From contig JAFVTT010000051.1 in NCBI GenBank assembly GCA_017503065.1, positions 1 to 21,536 of the forward strand: DNA of 21,536 nt, given 5' to 3'. How positions within the stretch are numbered: the first letter of the stretch is position 1; each line of letters starts with the position of its first letter. The notes under the pieces were generated by a model. The model was given only the letters and a program-made list of their open reading frames with translations, made no database searches and was not told the DNA's origin. Source of the DNA: Bacteroidaceae bacterium (GTDB lineage Bacteria > Bacteroidota > Bacteroidia > Bacteroidales > Bacteroidaceae). The position numbers and the translations under genes were made by a program. Below are positions 1-8,780 of the stretch, piece by piece.

Positions 1-58
1 AACCTCTACGCCCGTTCCTTACAACGTTTGAAGAGCAACAAAAAAAGCATTTTTTTTA

Positions 59-88
59 CCATATCATTAATAATATGGCACAAAGATA
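59..88 (-). promoter_or_regulatory. Possible promoter box with operator-like palindrome
   Basis: The minus strand carries TATCTTTG (81-88), which fits the Bacteroidetes -7 consensus TAnnTTTG. Just downstream of it, 59-78 is a 20-bp near-palindrome with arms CCATAT and ATATGG and an AT-rich core, mismatched at only one symmetric pair. It would overlap the start of transcription, as an operator might. No -33 box is clear, and any gene served lies beyond the left edge. Confidence 0.3.
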
Positions 89-149
89 TGAATATCAAGA
101 CATTGATGGGCATGTCATCCTACTTTTTGTCCACCCTGCCTAATTGTCG

Positions 150-176
150 GAGTATTCAGAGTATTCAGAGTACTCG
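150..176 (+). repeat. 9-bp tandem repeat, three units
   Basis: Three consecutive 9-mers: GAGTATTCA, GAGTATTCA, GAGTACTCG, followed by GAAG. The same family recurs at 6101-6127 and 19002-19037 in the same orientation, each time followed by GAA. It lies downstream of the frd terminator. Confidence 0.8.
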
Positions 177-202
177 GAAGACGCGGAAACTAAGAAATAA
201 GA

Positions 203-234
203 AATCCCGATGGCACGTAGGAGCCATCGGGATT
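203..234 (-). terminator. Hairpin terminator of the frd operon
   Basis: A perfect 12-bp stem (AATCCCGATGGC at 203-214 pairing with GCCATCGGGATT at 223-234) encloses an 8-nt loop. On the minus strand the stem is followed by a T-rich stretch (TTCTTATTTCTTAG). It lies about 50 bp after the frdB stop codon, so it should end the frdCAB transcript. Confidence 0.85.
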
Positions 235-282
235 ATCTTGAGTGTCCTTACATACTATTATTATATAAGGATGCGTGTCGGT

Positions 283-1041
283 TTAGTCGGCGAGCTTTGC
301 CTTGATGAACTCGCGGTTGAGGCGGGCAATGTTGGCGATGGTCTCGCACTTGGGGCAAACGGCCTCGCAGGCACGGGTGTTGGTACAGTTACCGAAGCCC
401 AGTTCGTCCATCTTGGCAACCATTGCCTTAGCACGGCGTGCAGCCTCTACCTTGCCCTGAGGCAGGAGAGCGAACTGGCTTACCTTGGATGAAACGAAGA
501 GCATGGCAGAACCGTTCTTACATGCTGCTACGCAGGCACCGCAACCGATACAGCTGGCGCAATCCATTGCCTCGTCAGCATCGTCCTTGGGGATGAGGAT
601 GGCGTTGGCGTCCTGAGCCTGACCTGTGCGGATGCTGGTGTAGCCACCTGCCTGCATGATCTTCTCGAATGCCATACGGTCCACCATACAGTCCTTGATG
701 ACGGGGAAGCCGGCAGAGCGCCAGGGCTCTACGGTGATGGTGTCGCCATCGTTGAACTTGCGCATGTAGAGCTGGCAAGTTGTAGCACCGCGCTCGGTCT
801 TACCGTGGGGAGTACCGTTGATATAGAGTGAGCACATGCCGCAGATACCCTCACGGCAGTCATGATCGAACACGAAGGGCTCGTTGCCGGCGGCGATGAG
901 TTCCTCGTTCATCATGTCGAGCATCTCCAGGAATGAAGTATCGTCGGGGACGTTCTTCATCTCGTGCTTCTCAAAATGACCCTTATCCTTAGGACCATTC
1001 TGCTTCCAAAACTTTACAGTTACTGATATATTCTTTGCCAT
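283..1041 (-). CDS. frdB: Fumarate reductase/succinate dehydrogenase iron-sulfur subunit
   Basis: The electron-transfer subunit of the membrane complex that couples menaquinol oxidation to fumarate reduction (or the reverse), on the cytoplasmic face of the inner membrane. Length 252 aa. The N-terminal ferredoxin-like domain carries the [2Fe-2S] ligands Cys62, 67, 70 and 89 (motif CREGICGMC). The C-terminal domain has [10 protein letters not shown] (161-170), expected to bind [4Fe-4S], and a second Cys cluster around [14 protein letters not shown] that supplies the remaining ligands of the [3Fe-4S] and [4Fe-4S] centres. It is the last gene of the operon, 23 bp after frdA. In fermenting Bacteroidales the complex mainly works as fumarate reductase for succinate production, so frd symbols are used; direction cannot be read from sequence. 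Confidence 0.95.
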   Translation of the reverse strand: MAKNISVTVKFWKQNGPKDKGHFEKHEMKNVPDDTSFLEMLDMMNEELIAAGNEPFVFDHDCREGICGMCSLYINGTPHGKTERGATTCQLYMRKFNDGDTITVEPWRSAGFPVIKDCMVDRMAFEKIMQAGGYTSIRTGQAQDANAILIPKDDADEAMDCASCIGCGACVAACKNGSAMLFVSSKVSQFALLPQGKVEAARRAKAMVAKMDELGFGNCTNTRACEAVCPKCETIANIARLNREFIKAKLAD

Positions 1042-1064
1042 AATAATCTTTGGGATTAAGGGGA

Positions 1065-3047
1065 TTAGTTCTTATAGTTACGCTGCTGAACCTTGATGTT
1101 CTCGTAGTGGAGAGGCTCCTTGATGAGTTCGGGGGCAGAGTCGTCGTTCTTCTGGTACTCCCAGCAACCAACGTAGAAGAAGTTCTCGTCGTCGCGCTTT
1201 GCCTCGCCTTCCTCTGTCTGGTGCTCCTCGCGGAAGTGACCGCCGCAGCTCTCCTCACGATGGAGTGCGTCGTATGCAACGAGTTCGCCCATGAGGATGA
1301 AGTCGCGCAGGTGGATAGCCTTGTCCAACTCTACGTTCAGGCCTTCCTTGGTGCCGGGGATGAAGAGGTTCTCGTTGAACTCCTTGCGGATAGCCTTCAG
1401 AAGTTTCAAGCCTTCCTGCAGACCTTCCTTGGTACGGCCCATGCCCACGTGTTCCCACATGATATGACCCAGTTCCTTGTGGATAGAGTCAACGGAGCGC
1501 TTACCCTTGATGTTCATCAGGCGGTCGATCTCGGCGTTAACTGCCTTCTCGGCAGCCTCGAACTCGGGCAGGTCGGTAGAGAGACGGCCCCAGAGGTTCT
1601 GGTCGGCCAGGTAGTTCTGTATAGTATAAGGAAGAACGAAGTAACCGTCGGCCAGACCCTGCATGAGGGCAGAAGCACCCAGACGGTTGGCACCGTGGTC
1701 GGAGAAGTTACACTCACCGATAGCGAACAGGCCGGGAATGGTGGTCTGCAGTTCGTAGTCAACCCAAACACCGCCCATGGTGTAGTGGATGGCGGGGAAG
1801 ATCATCATGGGGTGATAGTACTCTACGCCGTTTACGGTCTTGGCGAGCTTGCCGGGGTTAACGTCGGTAATCTCCTCGTACATCTCGAAGAGGTTGCCAT
1901 AGCGCTGGAGAATCTCCTTGATGCCCAGACGCTGGATAGACTCTGAGAAGTCCAGGAATACGGCCAAACCAGTGTTGTTCACGCCGAAGCCCTTGTCGCA
2001 ACGCTCCTTGGCGGCACGTGAAGCCACGTCACGGGGAACCAGGTTACCGAAGGCGGGATAACGACGCTCCAAGTAGTAGTCGCGGTCCTCCTCGGGAATC
2101 TCATAACCCTGCTTTGTACCTGCCTGAAGTGCCTTGGCGTCCTCCAACTTCTTGGGAACCCAGATACGGCCGTCGTTACGCAGAGACTCTGACATAAGGG
2201 TCAGCTTTGACTGCTTGTCGCCGTGTACGGGGATACAGGTGGGGTGAATCTGTACGTATGAGGGGTTTGCCATCACAGCACCCTTGCGGTAGCACTGGAT
2301 AGCGGCGGTGCAGTTACAACCCATAGCGTTGGTGCTGAGGAAGTATGCATTGCCATAACCACCGGTGGCGATAACCACGGCATTGGCGCTGAAGCGAACG
2401 AGTTTGCCGCTTACCAGGTCCTTGGCGATGATACCGCGGGCACGGCCGTCGACGATAACAACGTCCTCCATCTCGTAGCGGGTGTAGAGCTTAACCTTGC
2501 CGGTGTTTACCATGCGGCTCAGTGAAGAGTAGGCACCCAAGAGGAGCTGCTGGCCTGTCTGACCCTTGGCATAGAAAGTACGGCTTACCTGTGCACCACC
2601 GAAAGAACGGTTGGCCAGCATGCCGCCGTATTCGCGAGCGAAGGGAACACCCTGTGCCACGCACTGGTCGATGATGGCGTTGCTCACCTCTGCCAGACGA
2701 TAAACGTTGGCTTCGCGGGCACGGTAGTCACCACCCTTTACGGTATCGTAGAACAGGCGGTAAACAGAGTCGCCGTCGTTCTGATAGTTCTTGGCTGCAT
2801 TGATACCACCCTGTGCGGCGATAGAGTGAGCACGACGGGGAGAGTCCTGGATGCAGAAGTTATATACGTTGAAACCCATCTCGGCCAGAGAAGCGGCGGC
2901 GCTGGCACCTGCCAGACCTGTACCTACAACGATAACGTCGAGCTTGAGCTTATTCTTGGGGTTAACCAGACGCTGGTGAGCCTTATAGTTGGTCCATTTT
3001 TCAGCAATAGGTCCCTCGGGGATTCTTGAATCTAAAGTCTTTGCCAT
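1065..3047 (-). CDS. frdA: Fumarate reductase/succinate dehydrogenase flavoprotein subunit
   Basis: The catalytic subunit that interconverts fumarate and succinate using FAD. Length 660 aa, typical of the Bacteroidetes/epsilon type. The FAD-binding Rossmann motif GTGLAGA is at about residues 42-48. HSIAAQGG (74-81) holds the histidine expected to carry the flavin covalently. HPTCIP is a substrate-site motif and PRDVASR contains the candidate catalytic arginine. [18 protein letters not shown] is the conserved C-terminal FAD/active-site stretch. It lies between frdC (47 bp upstream) and frdB (23 bp downstream), so the order C-A-B is that of diheme menaquinol:fumarate reductases. Several long frames on the opposite strand are codon-bias shadows. 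Confidence 0.97.
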   Translation of the reverse strand: MAKTLDSRIPEGPIAEKWTNYKAHQRLVNPKNKLKLDVIVVGTGLAGASAAASLAEMGFNVYNFCIQDSPRRAHSIAAQGGINAAKNYQNDGDSVYRLFYDTVKGGDYRAREANVYRLAEVSNAIIDQCVAQGVPFAREYGGMLANRSFGGAQVSRTFYAKGQTGQQLLLGAYSSLSRMVNTGKVKLYTRYEMEDVVIVDGRARGIIAKDLVSGKLVRFSANAVVIATGGYGNAYFLSTNAMGCNCTAAIQCYRKGAVMANPSYVQIHPTCIPVHGDKQSKLTLMSESLRNDGRIWVPKKLEDAKALQAGTKQGYEIPEEDRDYYLERRYPAFGNLVPRDVASRAAKERCDKGFGVNNTGLAVFLDFSESIQRLGIKEILQRYGNLFEMYEEITDVNPGKLAKTVNGVEYYHPMMIFPAIHYTMGGVWVDYELQTTIPGLFAIGECNFSDHGANRLGASALMQGLADGYFVLPYTIQNYLADQNLWGRLSTDLPEFEAAEKAVNAEIDRLMNIKGKRSVDSIHKELGHIMWEHVGMGRTKEGLQEGLKLLKAIRKEFNENLFIPGTKEGLNVELDKAIHLRDFILMGELVAYDALHREESCGGHFREEHQTEEGEAKRDDENFFYVGCWEYQKNDDSAPELIKEPLHYENIKVQQRNYKN

Positions 3048-3094
3048 GATTTTGGTAGATTATAGATTAATGGATTTAGTTTAATAGATAAAGA

Positions 3095-3823
3095 TTAGCA
3101 ACCGATTGCATGGCAAGCGTCAGAGGCAACGCCAACAACCTCGTTGTAGTCGCAGGGACGGTAACCGAAGCAGAAGGCAACGGCAACGGCAACGAACATC
3201 AGGATGATGACGGTAGACACAATGCAGCTGATGCAACGCCAGCGGTTGAACCAGATCTTACCGCTCCAACCCAAGGTCTGCATTGAACTCCACAAACCGT
3301 GGTTCAGGTGCATCCACAGGGCAGCAAGCCAAACGAGGTAGATGACGGTGTAGACGGGGCAAGAGAATGTCTCTGCAATCCAGTACACGCCATTGGTGGC
3401 CAGGTGATGGTCGCCGGCACAGGGAACCAACTCCACAAGCATCATCTTTGCCCAGAAGTTGTACAGGTGCAAGCCCATACCCAGGATGACGATGATACCA
3501 AGAACGAGCATGTTCTGGCTGCTCCACTCCACCTTCTTGGGAGTGTCTGTCACCTCATAACGGCTGTTGCCACGGGCACGACGGTTCTGGATTGTCAGCC
3601 AGAAAGCATACAGGAAGTGCAGAAGCACCAGACCTGCCAAACCGATGGTTGCGGCAACCGCATACCAATTAGCACCAAGGAAACCACAAATCATGTTGTA
3701 ACCCTCGGCACTGATAAGAGCCACTACGTTCATTGACGCATGGAACAGGAGGAAGAGAATGAGGGCAACGCCGGTTACCGACATAACCACCTTCCTACCG
3801 ATTGATGAATTGATTAACCACAT
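3095..3823 (-). CDS. frdC: Fumarate reductase cytochrome b subunit (five TM, diheme type)
   Basis: The membrane anchor that binds menaquinol and passes electrons through haem b to FrdB. Length 242 aa with five hydrophobic segments. Histidines set in or at the ends of helices (His28, His69, His119, His172/His175) match the four axial haem ligands expected in the single-subunit, diheme type-B anchor. The motif MHLNHGLWSSMQTLGW is characteristic of the fourth helix. It is the first gene of the frdCAB operon, with an untranslated leader of about 130 nt from the promoter at 3959-3989. The C-terminal tail is Cys-rich (CDYNEVVGVASDACHAIGC). Confidence 0.93.
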   Translation of the reverse strand: MWLINSSIGRKVVMSVTGVALILFLLFHASMNVVALISAEGYNMICGFLGANWYAVAATIGLAGLVLLHFLYAFWLTIQNRRARGNSRYEVTDTPKKVEWSSQNMLVLGIIVILGMGLHLYNFWAKMMLVELVPCAGDHHLATNGVYWIAETFSCPVYTVIYLVWLAALWMHLNHGLWSSMQTLGWSGKIWFNRWRCISCIVSTVIILMFVAVAVAFCFGYRPCDYNEVVGVASDACHAIGC

Positions 3824-3958
3824 AGGATTTTGATTAAAGTTTTAAGTGTTTATTGTTTGATTGCTTTTCTCTGTCTGACACACCGAACCCTCGCCGTGGC
3901 ATCGAAGCAGAGTGCACCCACGCACACGCATACCAAGATTTAGGTACGATAGACGCCA

Positions 3959-3989
3959 CAAATTTAAGGTTTTTTATTTATTTGTGCAA
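3959..3989 (-). promoter_or_regulatory. Promoter of frdCAB (Bacteroidetes type)
   Basis: On the minus strand TTG (3987-3989) is separated by exactly 20 bp from TAAATTTG (3959-3966), a full match to TAnnTTTG. The same geometry is seen at 19110-19140. The leader to frdC (about 130 nt) is long enough to carry regulation, but I recognise no riboswitch or strong hairpin in it. Confidence 0.7.
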
Positions 3990-4020
3990 CGCTTTTAAGA
4001 AAAAGTAGAAAGAAATTCCG

Positions 4021-4028
4021 TACTTTTG
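4021..4028 (+). promoter_or_regulatory. -7 box of the mnmG promoter
   Basis: TACTTTTG is a full match to the Bacteroidetes -7 consensus TAnnTTTG and ends 24 bp before the mnmG start codon. No good -33 TTTG is present at the usual distance, so it may be weak or helped by another factor. It is divergent from the frd promoter, with about 30 bp between the two elements. Confidence 0.6.
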
Positions 4029-4052
4029 CGAATGAAACAATAAGCAGAGAAG

Positions 4053-5930
4053 ATGGAATTTAATTACGACGTTGTTGTAATAGGCGCCGGGCATGCCGGT
4101 TGCGAGGCAGCGGCGGCCAGTGCAAGGCTGGGCGCCAGGACGTGCCTGGTGACCATGGACATGAACAAGATTGCGCAGATGTCGTGCAACCCTGCCATCG
4201 GCGGCATTGCCAAAGGGCAGATAGTTCGCGAGATCGATGCCTTGGGAGGCCATACCGGCGAGGTTACCGACCGCACCGCCATTCAGTTCAGGATGCTGAA
4301 CCGTAGCAAGGGGCCTGCCATGTGGAGTCCCCGGGCACAGTGCGACAGGGCAAAGTTCATCTGGGAATGGAGAAAGATTCTGGAGAACACGGAGAACCTG
4401 AGCATCTGGCAGGACCAGGTGCGGGAACTGCTCGTGGACGAGGAGACAAAGCAGGTGACGGGCGTGAAGACCTACATGGACGTTACGCTCCGCGCCAAGG
4501 CCGTAATCCTGACCGCCGGCACCTTCCTGAACGGCCTCATGCACATCGGCCGCACGAAACTGGAGGGCGGACGTTGTGCCGAACCTGCGTCCAAGGAACT
4601 GACAGAGAGCATCATACGCCATGGCATAAGGTGCGGACGCATGAAGACGGGCACTCCAGTGCGCATAGACGGGCGCTCGGTACATTTTGATGACATGGAG
4701 ATGCAACCTGGCGATGCCGTGACGCAGAACTTTTCCTTCATGGGCGAGGCGCGTCCCCTACCCCAACTGCCTTGCTGGATAACTTACACAAATACAGCAG
4801 TTCACGAGCGTTTGAGAGAGGGTCTCCCCGAGTCTCCCCTGTACAACGGACAGATACAGAGCATAGGTCCCAGATACTGCCCCAGCATAGAGACGAAACT
4901 GGTAACTTTTGCTGACAAGGACCAGCACCAACTCTTCCTCGAGCCGGAGGGTGTGGACACGCAGGAATATTACCTGAACGGTTTCTCTTCCTCCCTGCCG
5001 ATAGAGGTGCAACTGGATGCCTTGCGCAAGATTCCATGCTTCCGCGACGTGCAGGTGTACCGCCCTGGCTATGCCATAGAATACGACTTCTTCGACCCCA
5101 CACAACTGTACCACACCTTGGAGTCAAAGGTGGTGGAGAACCTCTACTTTGCCGGACAGGTCAACGGCACCACCGGCTACGAGGAGGCAGCAGGACAGGG
5201 ACTTATTGCCGGCATCAATGCGGCTCTGAAACTCCAGGGCAAGGAGGAGTTCATCCTGCATCGCGACGAGGCCTACATAGGCGTGCTCATTGACGACCTT
5301 GTCACGAAGGGTGTGGACGAGCCCTACCGCATGTTCACCTCGCGTGCCGAGTACCGAATACTGCTTCGCCAGGACGATGCCGATGCACGCCTCACCGAGC
5401 GCAGTTACAACATAGGCCTTGCCGCAGAGGAGCGCTACCAGAGGTGGATGGAGAAGAAGGAGTGGATAGAGAAGATCAGCGAGTTCTGCCGTACCTTCTC
5501 CGTGAAGGCGGCATACATCAACGACGCCCTCGAGCAGATGGGCACCATGCCCTTGCAGAAGGGATGCAAGTTGATGGACCTCATCACCCGACCGCAGGTA
5601 GGCATCAACGCCCTGGCAAATCATATCAATGCCCTGCGCCAACTGCTTGACTCCATCCCCGACAGACGCGAGGAGATAGTGGAGGCGGCAGAGATTCGCA
5701 TCAAGTACAACGGCTACATCCGTCGCGAACGTGAGATTGCCGACAAGATGCTTCGCCTGGAGAACATCAAGATTCGCGGCAAGTTCGACTACGAAAGCCT
5801 CAAATCGCTCTCCACCGAGGCACGCCAGAAACTCATAAAGATTGACCCCGAAACATTGGCTCAGGCATCGCGCATCCCAGGCGTGTCTCCCTCGGACATC
5901 AACGTGCTGATGGTGCTGATGGGAAGGTAG
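4053..5930 (+). CDS. mnmG: tRNA uridine-5-carboxymethylaminomethyl modification enzyme MnmG (GidA)
   Basis: With MnmE it installs the (carboxymethyl)aminomethyl group on wobble U34 of tRNAs reading two-fold degenerate codons, using FAD and a folate donor; cytoplasmic. Length 625 aa, normal for the family. The FAD Rossmann motif GAGHAGCEAA is at residues 11-20. SCNPAIGGIAKGQ, the FAD-domain motif NGTTGYEEAAGQG and the C-terminal helical MnmE/tRNA-binding domain ending in PGVSPSDINVL are all present. The start is placed at the ATG 24 bp after the TACTTTTG box. apt follows after a 269-bp gap. mnmG is often close to oriC in bacteria, which fits the parS-like site downstream. Confidence 0.97.
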   Translation: MEFNYDVVVIGAGHAGCEAAAASARLGARTCLVTMDMNKIAQMSCNPAIGGIAKGQIVREIDALGGHTGEVTDRTAIQFRMLNRSKGPAMWSPRAQCDRAKFIWEWRKILENTENLSIWQDQVRELLVDEETKQVTGVKTYMDVTLRAKAVILTAGTFLNGLMHIGRTKLEGGRCAEPASKELTESIIRHGIRCGRMKTGTPVRIDGRSVHFDDMEMQPGDAVTQNFSFMGEARPLPQLPCWITYTNTAVHERLREGLPESPLYNGQIQSIGPRYCPSIETKLVTFADKDQHQLFLEPEGVDTQEYYLNGFSSSLPIEVQLDALRKIPCFRDVQVYRPGYAIEYDFFDPTQLYHTLESKVVENLYFAGQVNGTTGYEEAAGQGLIAGINAALKLQGKEEFILHRDEAYIGVLIDDLVTKGVDEPYRMFTSRAEYRILLRQDDADARLTERSYNIGLAAEERYQRWMEKKEWIEKISEFCRTFSVKAAYINDALEQMGTMPLQKGCKLMDLITRPQVGINALANHINALRQLLDSIPDRREEIVEAAEIRIKYNGYIRREREIADKMLRLENIKIRGKFDYESLKSLSTEARQKLIKIDPETLAQASRIPGVSPSDINVLMVLMGR

Positions 5931-5943
5931 GACCCACTCCTAA

Positions 5944-6042
5944 CCCAGTCCGCGCGTCGAACTGGGAAGTTCTCCCCTCACAAGGTACAGAAAGCACATT
6001 CAGTGCTTCCCCAAAGACCTTGTTCGCCACAAGGGAGGGGAA
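5944..6042 (+). repeat. Nested inverted repeats downstream of mnmG
   Basis: CCCAGT (5944-5949) pairs with ACTGGG (5961-5966). Further on, CCCCTC plus ACAAGGT (about 5973-5985) can pair with ACCTTGT and GAGGGG (about 6017-6040), enclosing a small AAGCAC/GTGCTT hairpin. CCACAAGGGAGGGG near the end matches the REP-like element found in front of uvrC in reverse orientation, so this is probably a partial or diverged REP pair. There is no T-run, so an intrinsic terminator for mnmG is doubtful. Confidence 0.5.
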
Positions 6043-6100
6043 TATATACGCCCAAGCATGTGGCATAAGAGGACGGATAATTCAAAACTCGGGGTTCTCG

Positions 6101-6127
6101 GATTACTCAGAGTATTCAGATTACTCA
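6101..6127 (+). repeat. 9-bp tandem repeat, three units
   Basis: GATTACTCA, GAGTATTCA, GATTACTCA in tandem, then GAAG; a degenerate unit precedes it (GGTTCTCG, 6093-6100). Same family and orientation as 150-176 and 19002-19037. It lies 23 bp before the parS-like palindrome. Confidence 0.8.
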
Positions 6128-6149
6128 GAAGCCCCCCAAACAGAACTAA

Positions 6150-6165
6150 TGTTTCACGTGAAACA
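6150..6165. promoter_or_regulatory. parS: parS-like ParB/Spo0J binding site
   Basis: TGTTTCACGTGAAACA is a perfect 16-bp palindrome and matches the widely conserved bacterial chromosomal parS consensus (TGTTNCACGTGAAACA). It is intergenic, 34 bp before the apt start. ParB loads at such sites to organise and segregate the origin region. No parA or parB gene is in the window. A second variant site lies in uvrC (7836-7849). Confidence 0.8.
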
Positions 6166-6199
6166 ATTACACCAAGACCACAATAGCATTATACTAAAT

Positions 6200-6730
6200 A
6201 TGAACAACAAAACCTTATTAGAGAACCTGAGGGTCGTGCCCGACTTCCCCATCCCGGGCATCCAGTTCCAGGACGTCACCACCCTATTCAAAAATCCCGA
6301 GTGCCTGAAGATCATGCGCGACGAGACACTTGCCATGTACAAAGACAAGGGCATAACCAAGGTGGTGGGCGTGGAGAGCCGCGGTTTCCCCCTCGGAGGC
6401 ATACTGGCGGCAGAACTGAACGCCGGCTTTGTTATGGCCCGCAAACCGGGAAAACTCCCCGGGGAGGTGATAGAGCAAGTATATGAGAAGGAGTACGGAC
6501 AGGACAAGATTTGCATGAGTTCGGACGCAATAGACACCAACGATGTAGTGCTTCTCCACGACGATTTGCTCGCCACAGGCGGTAGCATGAGGGCGGTTTA
6601 CGACCTCGTACGCAAGTTCAACCCCAAGAAGATATACATCAACTTCATCATTGAACTTACCATCGAAGGCCTGCACGGCAGGGATGCATTTGATGCAGAC
6701 ACAGAGATAACAACTCTGATGGTGATTTAA
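6200..6730 (+). CDS. apt: Adenine phosphoribosyltransferase
   Basis: Converts adenine and PRPP to AMP and pyrophosphate in purine salvage; cytoplasmic. Length 176 aa from this ATG, normal for the family. The N-terminus reads LRVVPDFPIPGIQFQDVTTL as in other Apt proteins. VVGVESRGFPLGG is the substrate loop, and VVLLHDDLLATGGS (PRPP-binding motif, Asp121-Asp122) is the family signature. The frame is open 180 bp further upstream, but that part reads through the 9-bp repeat and the parS-like site and does not resemble Apt, so this ATG is chosen. A short spacer holding REP-like repeats separates it from uvrC. Confidence 0.95.
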   Translation: MNNKTLLENLRVVPDFPIPGIQFQDVTTLFKNPECLKIMRDETLAMYKDKGITKVVGVESRGFPLGGILAAELNAGFVMARKPGKLPGEVIEQVYEKEYGQDKICMSSDAIDTNDVVLLHDDLLATGGSMRAVYDLVRKFNPKKIYINFIIELTIEGLHGRDAFDADTEITTLMVI

Positions 6731-6734
6731 TATA

Positions 6735-6770
6735 CGACCCCTCCCCAACCCTCCCACAGGGGGAGGGAGT
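6735..6770 (-). repeat. REP-like GC-rich element, copy 1 (inverted)
   Basis: A GC-rich unit of about 35 bp immediately after apt. Its reverse complement contains CCCTGTGGGAGGGTTGGGGA and aligns with the two copies at 6810-6845 and 8781-8817. With copy 2 it forms an inverted pair around about 40 bp, a layout like REP doublets (BIMEs). Confidence 0.7.
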
Positions 6771-6809
6771 ATAATGTACTGCTGATGTAAGCACAAGACG
6801 GTTGATACC

Positions 6810-6845
6810 ACTCCCCTCCCTTGTGGAGGGGTTGGGGGTGGGTCC
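6810..6845 (+). repeat. REP-like GC-rich element, copy 2, in the uvrC leader
   Basis: The unit contains CTCCCTTGTGGAG, a short hairpin, followed by the G-rich tract GGAGGGGTTGGGGGTGGG. It ends 14 nt before the uvrC ATG, so it would be part of the 5' leader or of the intergenic message between apt and uvrC. It is nearly identical to copy 3 in front of deoC. Confidence 0.75.
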
Positions 6846-6859
6846 GGTAACCTTCAAAA

Positions 6860-8704
6860 ATGAATATGAAACAAGCTCCCCAGCAACGCCTGAAATCCAT
6901 CGTGGGCAGTTTACCCGAACTGCCCGGCTGCTATCAGTACCTTGACGAAAACGACACTATCATCTACGTCGGCAAGGCAAAGAACCTGAAGCGTAGGGTA
7001 AGCAGTTATTTCAACCGAGAGCACGATAACTTCAAGACGAGCGTACTTGTTTCCAAGATTCACGATATAAAATACATCGTCGTGAACACAGAAGAGGATG
7101 CCCTCCTGCTTGAAAACAACCTGATCAAGCAATGGAATCCCCGCTATAACATCCTGCTGAAGGACGGTAAAACCTACCCGAGCATCTGCATAACCAACGA
7201 ATATCTCCCACGCATTGTCTACACGAGAAAGATAGACAAGAGACTTGGAACATACTTCGGCCCTTATAGCCACGTTCCAACGTTGCAGGCCTTGCTTGAA
7301 CTCATAAAAAACCTGTATCCATTACGTCGGTGCCGCGAAAAAATCACCGCAGAAACCATACAGAACGGCAAGCACAAACTATGCCTGGAGTACCATATAA
7401 AGAACTGTAAAGGTCCGTGCTGCGGTCTTCAGGGCAGAGATGAATACCTTTCGTACATAAACGAGGCACGTGAAATCCTGAAAGGAAACACCGGTGAAAT
7501 CGAACGCCAAATGCTTGCACAAATGCAATCCCTTGCAGAAGAGATGAGGTTTGAAGAGGCAGAGGCAATAAAGCGCAAGTACATCCTTCTAGAGAACTAC
7601 CGAAGCAAGAGCGAGGTTGTAAGCAACACTTTGCACAATATTGATGTTTTCAACATAGAAAACGACGAAAAAAACGCCTATATCAACTATCTGCACGTTG
7701 TGAACGGTTGCATAAACCAAGCCTTTACCTTCGAATATTCAAAGAAGTTGAACGAGAGCGCAGAGGAACTTCTCATCGCCGGCATAGGCGAAATGCGTGC
7801 AAGATACGGTAGCAAAAGTCGTGAAATCATCGTTCCGTTCCACGTGGAACTATCACTGGATGGAGTGGAGTTCACCATACCGCAAAGGGGCGACAAGAAG
7901 AAGTTGCTGGAACTCTCGAAACTCAATGCCCTGCAATACAAGAAGGATCGATTAAACCAGGCGGACAAGTTGAATCCCGAGCAGAAACAGGTTCGTTGCC
8001 TGAAGGAATTGCAGGACGCTCTTGGCATGGACACCCTGCCGATGCACATAGAATGTTTCGACAACAGTAACATCAGCGGAGAGGATGCCGTGGCCGGATG
8101 CGTGGTGTTCAGGAAGGCAAAACCAAGCAAGAGCGACTATCGCAAATACAACATCAAGACGGTACAGGGTCCCGACGATTATGCCTCCATGAAAGAGGTT
8201 GTACGCCGCCGATACTCACGCATGATGGAGGAAGGCACTCCCCTACCCGACCTTATCATAACCGACGGTGGAAAGGGGCAAATGGAGGTCGTCAGGGAGG
8301 TCATAGAGGACGAACTGAACCTCAGTGTCCCCATAGCAGGATTGGCTAAGGACGACAAGCACAGGACAAACGAACTGCTCTTCGGCTTCCCCCAGAAGAT
8401 CATAGGCTTGCGCCTGGACAGCGCCTTGTTCCGTTTCCTCACACAGATACAGGACGAGGTACACCGCTTTGCCATAACATTCCACAGAGATAAAAGGAGT
8501 AAACGACAGATTGCCAGCGAGTTGGACAATATCCCGGGCATAGGGCCAAAGACTAAGGAAGTACTTTTGAAGCGCTTCAAGAGCATGGCGAGAATACGCA
8601 AAAGCACCTTACAGGACCTAATAGAATGTATAGGAGAGAGCAAAGGAAAGGCACTATATGAGAAACTAAAGCCCATTCCCGACACCTCAATGGAGGAAAG
8701 TTAG
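6860..8704 (+). CDS. uvrC: UvrABC system protein C (excinuclease subunit)
   Basis: Makes the 3' and 5' incisions around a DNA lesion in complex with UvrB. Length 614 aa, full length. The N-terminal GIY-YIG nuclease domain starts at PGCYQYL (22-28) and continues through IIYVGKAKNLKRRVSSYF, with a Glu in EEDALLLENNLIKQ as candidate metal ligand. A UvrB-binding UVR helix pair (MRFEEAEAIKRKY) lies near residues 230-245. The RNase H-like nuclease domain has IECFDNSNISG and LIITDGGKGQ. A C-terminal helix-hairpin-helix region (IPGIGPKTKEVLL) binds DNA. A second ATG two codons downstream is possible. The gene contains a 14-bp parS-like palindrome. A REP-like element sits directly before the start. 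Confidence 0.97.
   Translation: MNMKQAPQQRLKSIVGSLPELPGCYQYLDENDTIIYVGKAKNLKRRVSSYFNREHDNFKTSVLVSKIHDIKYIVVNTEEDALLLENNLIKQWNPRYNILLKDGKTYPSICITNEYLPRIVYTRKIDKRLGTYFGPYSHVPTLQALLELIKNLYPLRRCREKITAETIQNGKHKLCLEYHIKNCKGPCCGLQGRDEYLSYINEAREILKGNTGEIERQMLAQMQSLAEEMRFEEAEAIKRKYILLENYRSKSEVVSNTLHNIDVFNIENDEKNAYINYLHVVNGCINQAFTFEYSKKLNESAEELLIAGIGEMRARYGSKSREIIVPFHVELSLDGVEFTIPQRGDKKKLLELSKLNALQYKKDRLNQADKLNPEQKQVRCLKELQDALGMDTLPMHIECFDNSNISGEDAVAGCVVFRKAKPSKSDYRKYNIKTVQGPDDYASMKEVVRRRYSRMMEEGTPLPDLIITDGGKGQMEVVREVIEDELNLSVPIAGLAKDDKHRTNELLFGFPQKIIGLRLDSALFRFLTQIQDEVHRFAITFHRDKRSKRQIASELDNIPGIGPKTKEVLLKRFKSMARIRKSTLQDLIECIGESKGKALYEKLKPIPDTSMEES
7836..7849. promoter_or_regulatory. parS: Second parS-like palindrome, inside uvrC
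   Basis: GTTCCACGTGGAAC is a perfect 14-bp palindrome that differs from the canonical parS core only by a symmetric T/A to C/G change tolerated in some bacteria. It lies in the coding sequence of uvrC (residues FHVEL), about 1.7 kb from the intergenic site. Coding-region parS sites are known elsewhere. Chance occurrence in coding DNA is less easily excluded than for the first site. Confidence 0.5.
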
Positions 8705-8780
8705 AAAGGGTAAACGACGGATGGAATTTGCTGATATATATTGATAAAACAATTAAATATTAAATCAAACCTGCCATACT

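Larger units (their letters stand above)
1..202. other. Left-edge intergenic region
   Basis: No convincing complete gene is seen here. One plus-strand frame could give the last residues of a gene coming from the left (TSTPVPYNV, stop at 29-31), but nothing identifies it. A long plus-strand frame running from here into frdB overlaps the frd terminator and frdB itself and is treated as a shadow. The region holds an A/T-rich near-palindrome, a minus-strand promoter-like box and a 9-bp tandem repeat, listed separately. Confidence 0.4.

Noticed and set aside
1446..1453. Additional parS sites at other CACGTG occurrences (also near 7466 and 9073)
   Set aside because: Their flanks do not form the extended palindrome, so only the 6-bp core or a half site matches.
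1050..1946. 298-codon plus-strand frame opposite frdA
   Set aside because: It is antisense to a clear FrdA sequence and its translation has no recognisable family; explained by GC codon bias.
6020..6199. 60-residue N-terminal extension of Apt
   Set aside because: It reads through the 9-bp repeat and the parS-like palindrome, while the standard Apt N-terminus begins at 6200.
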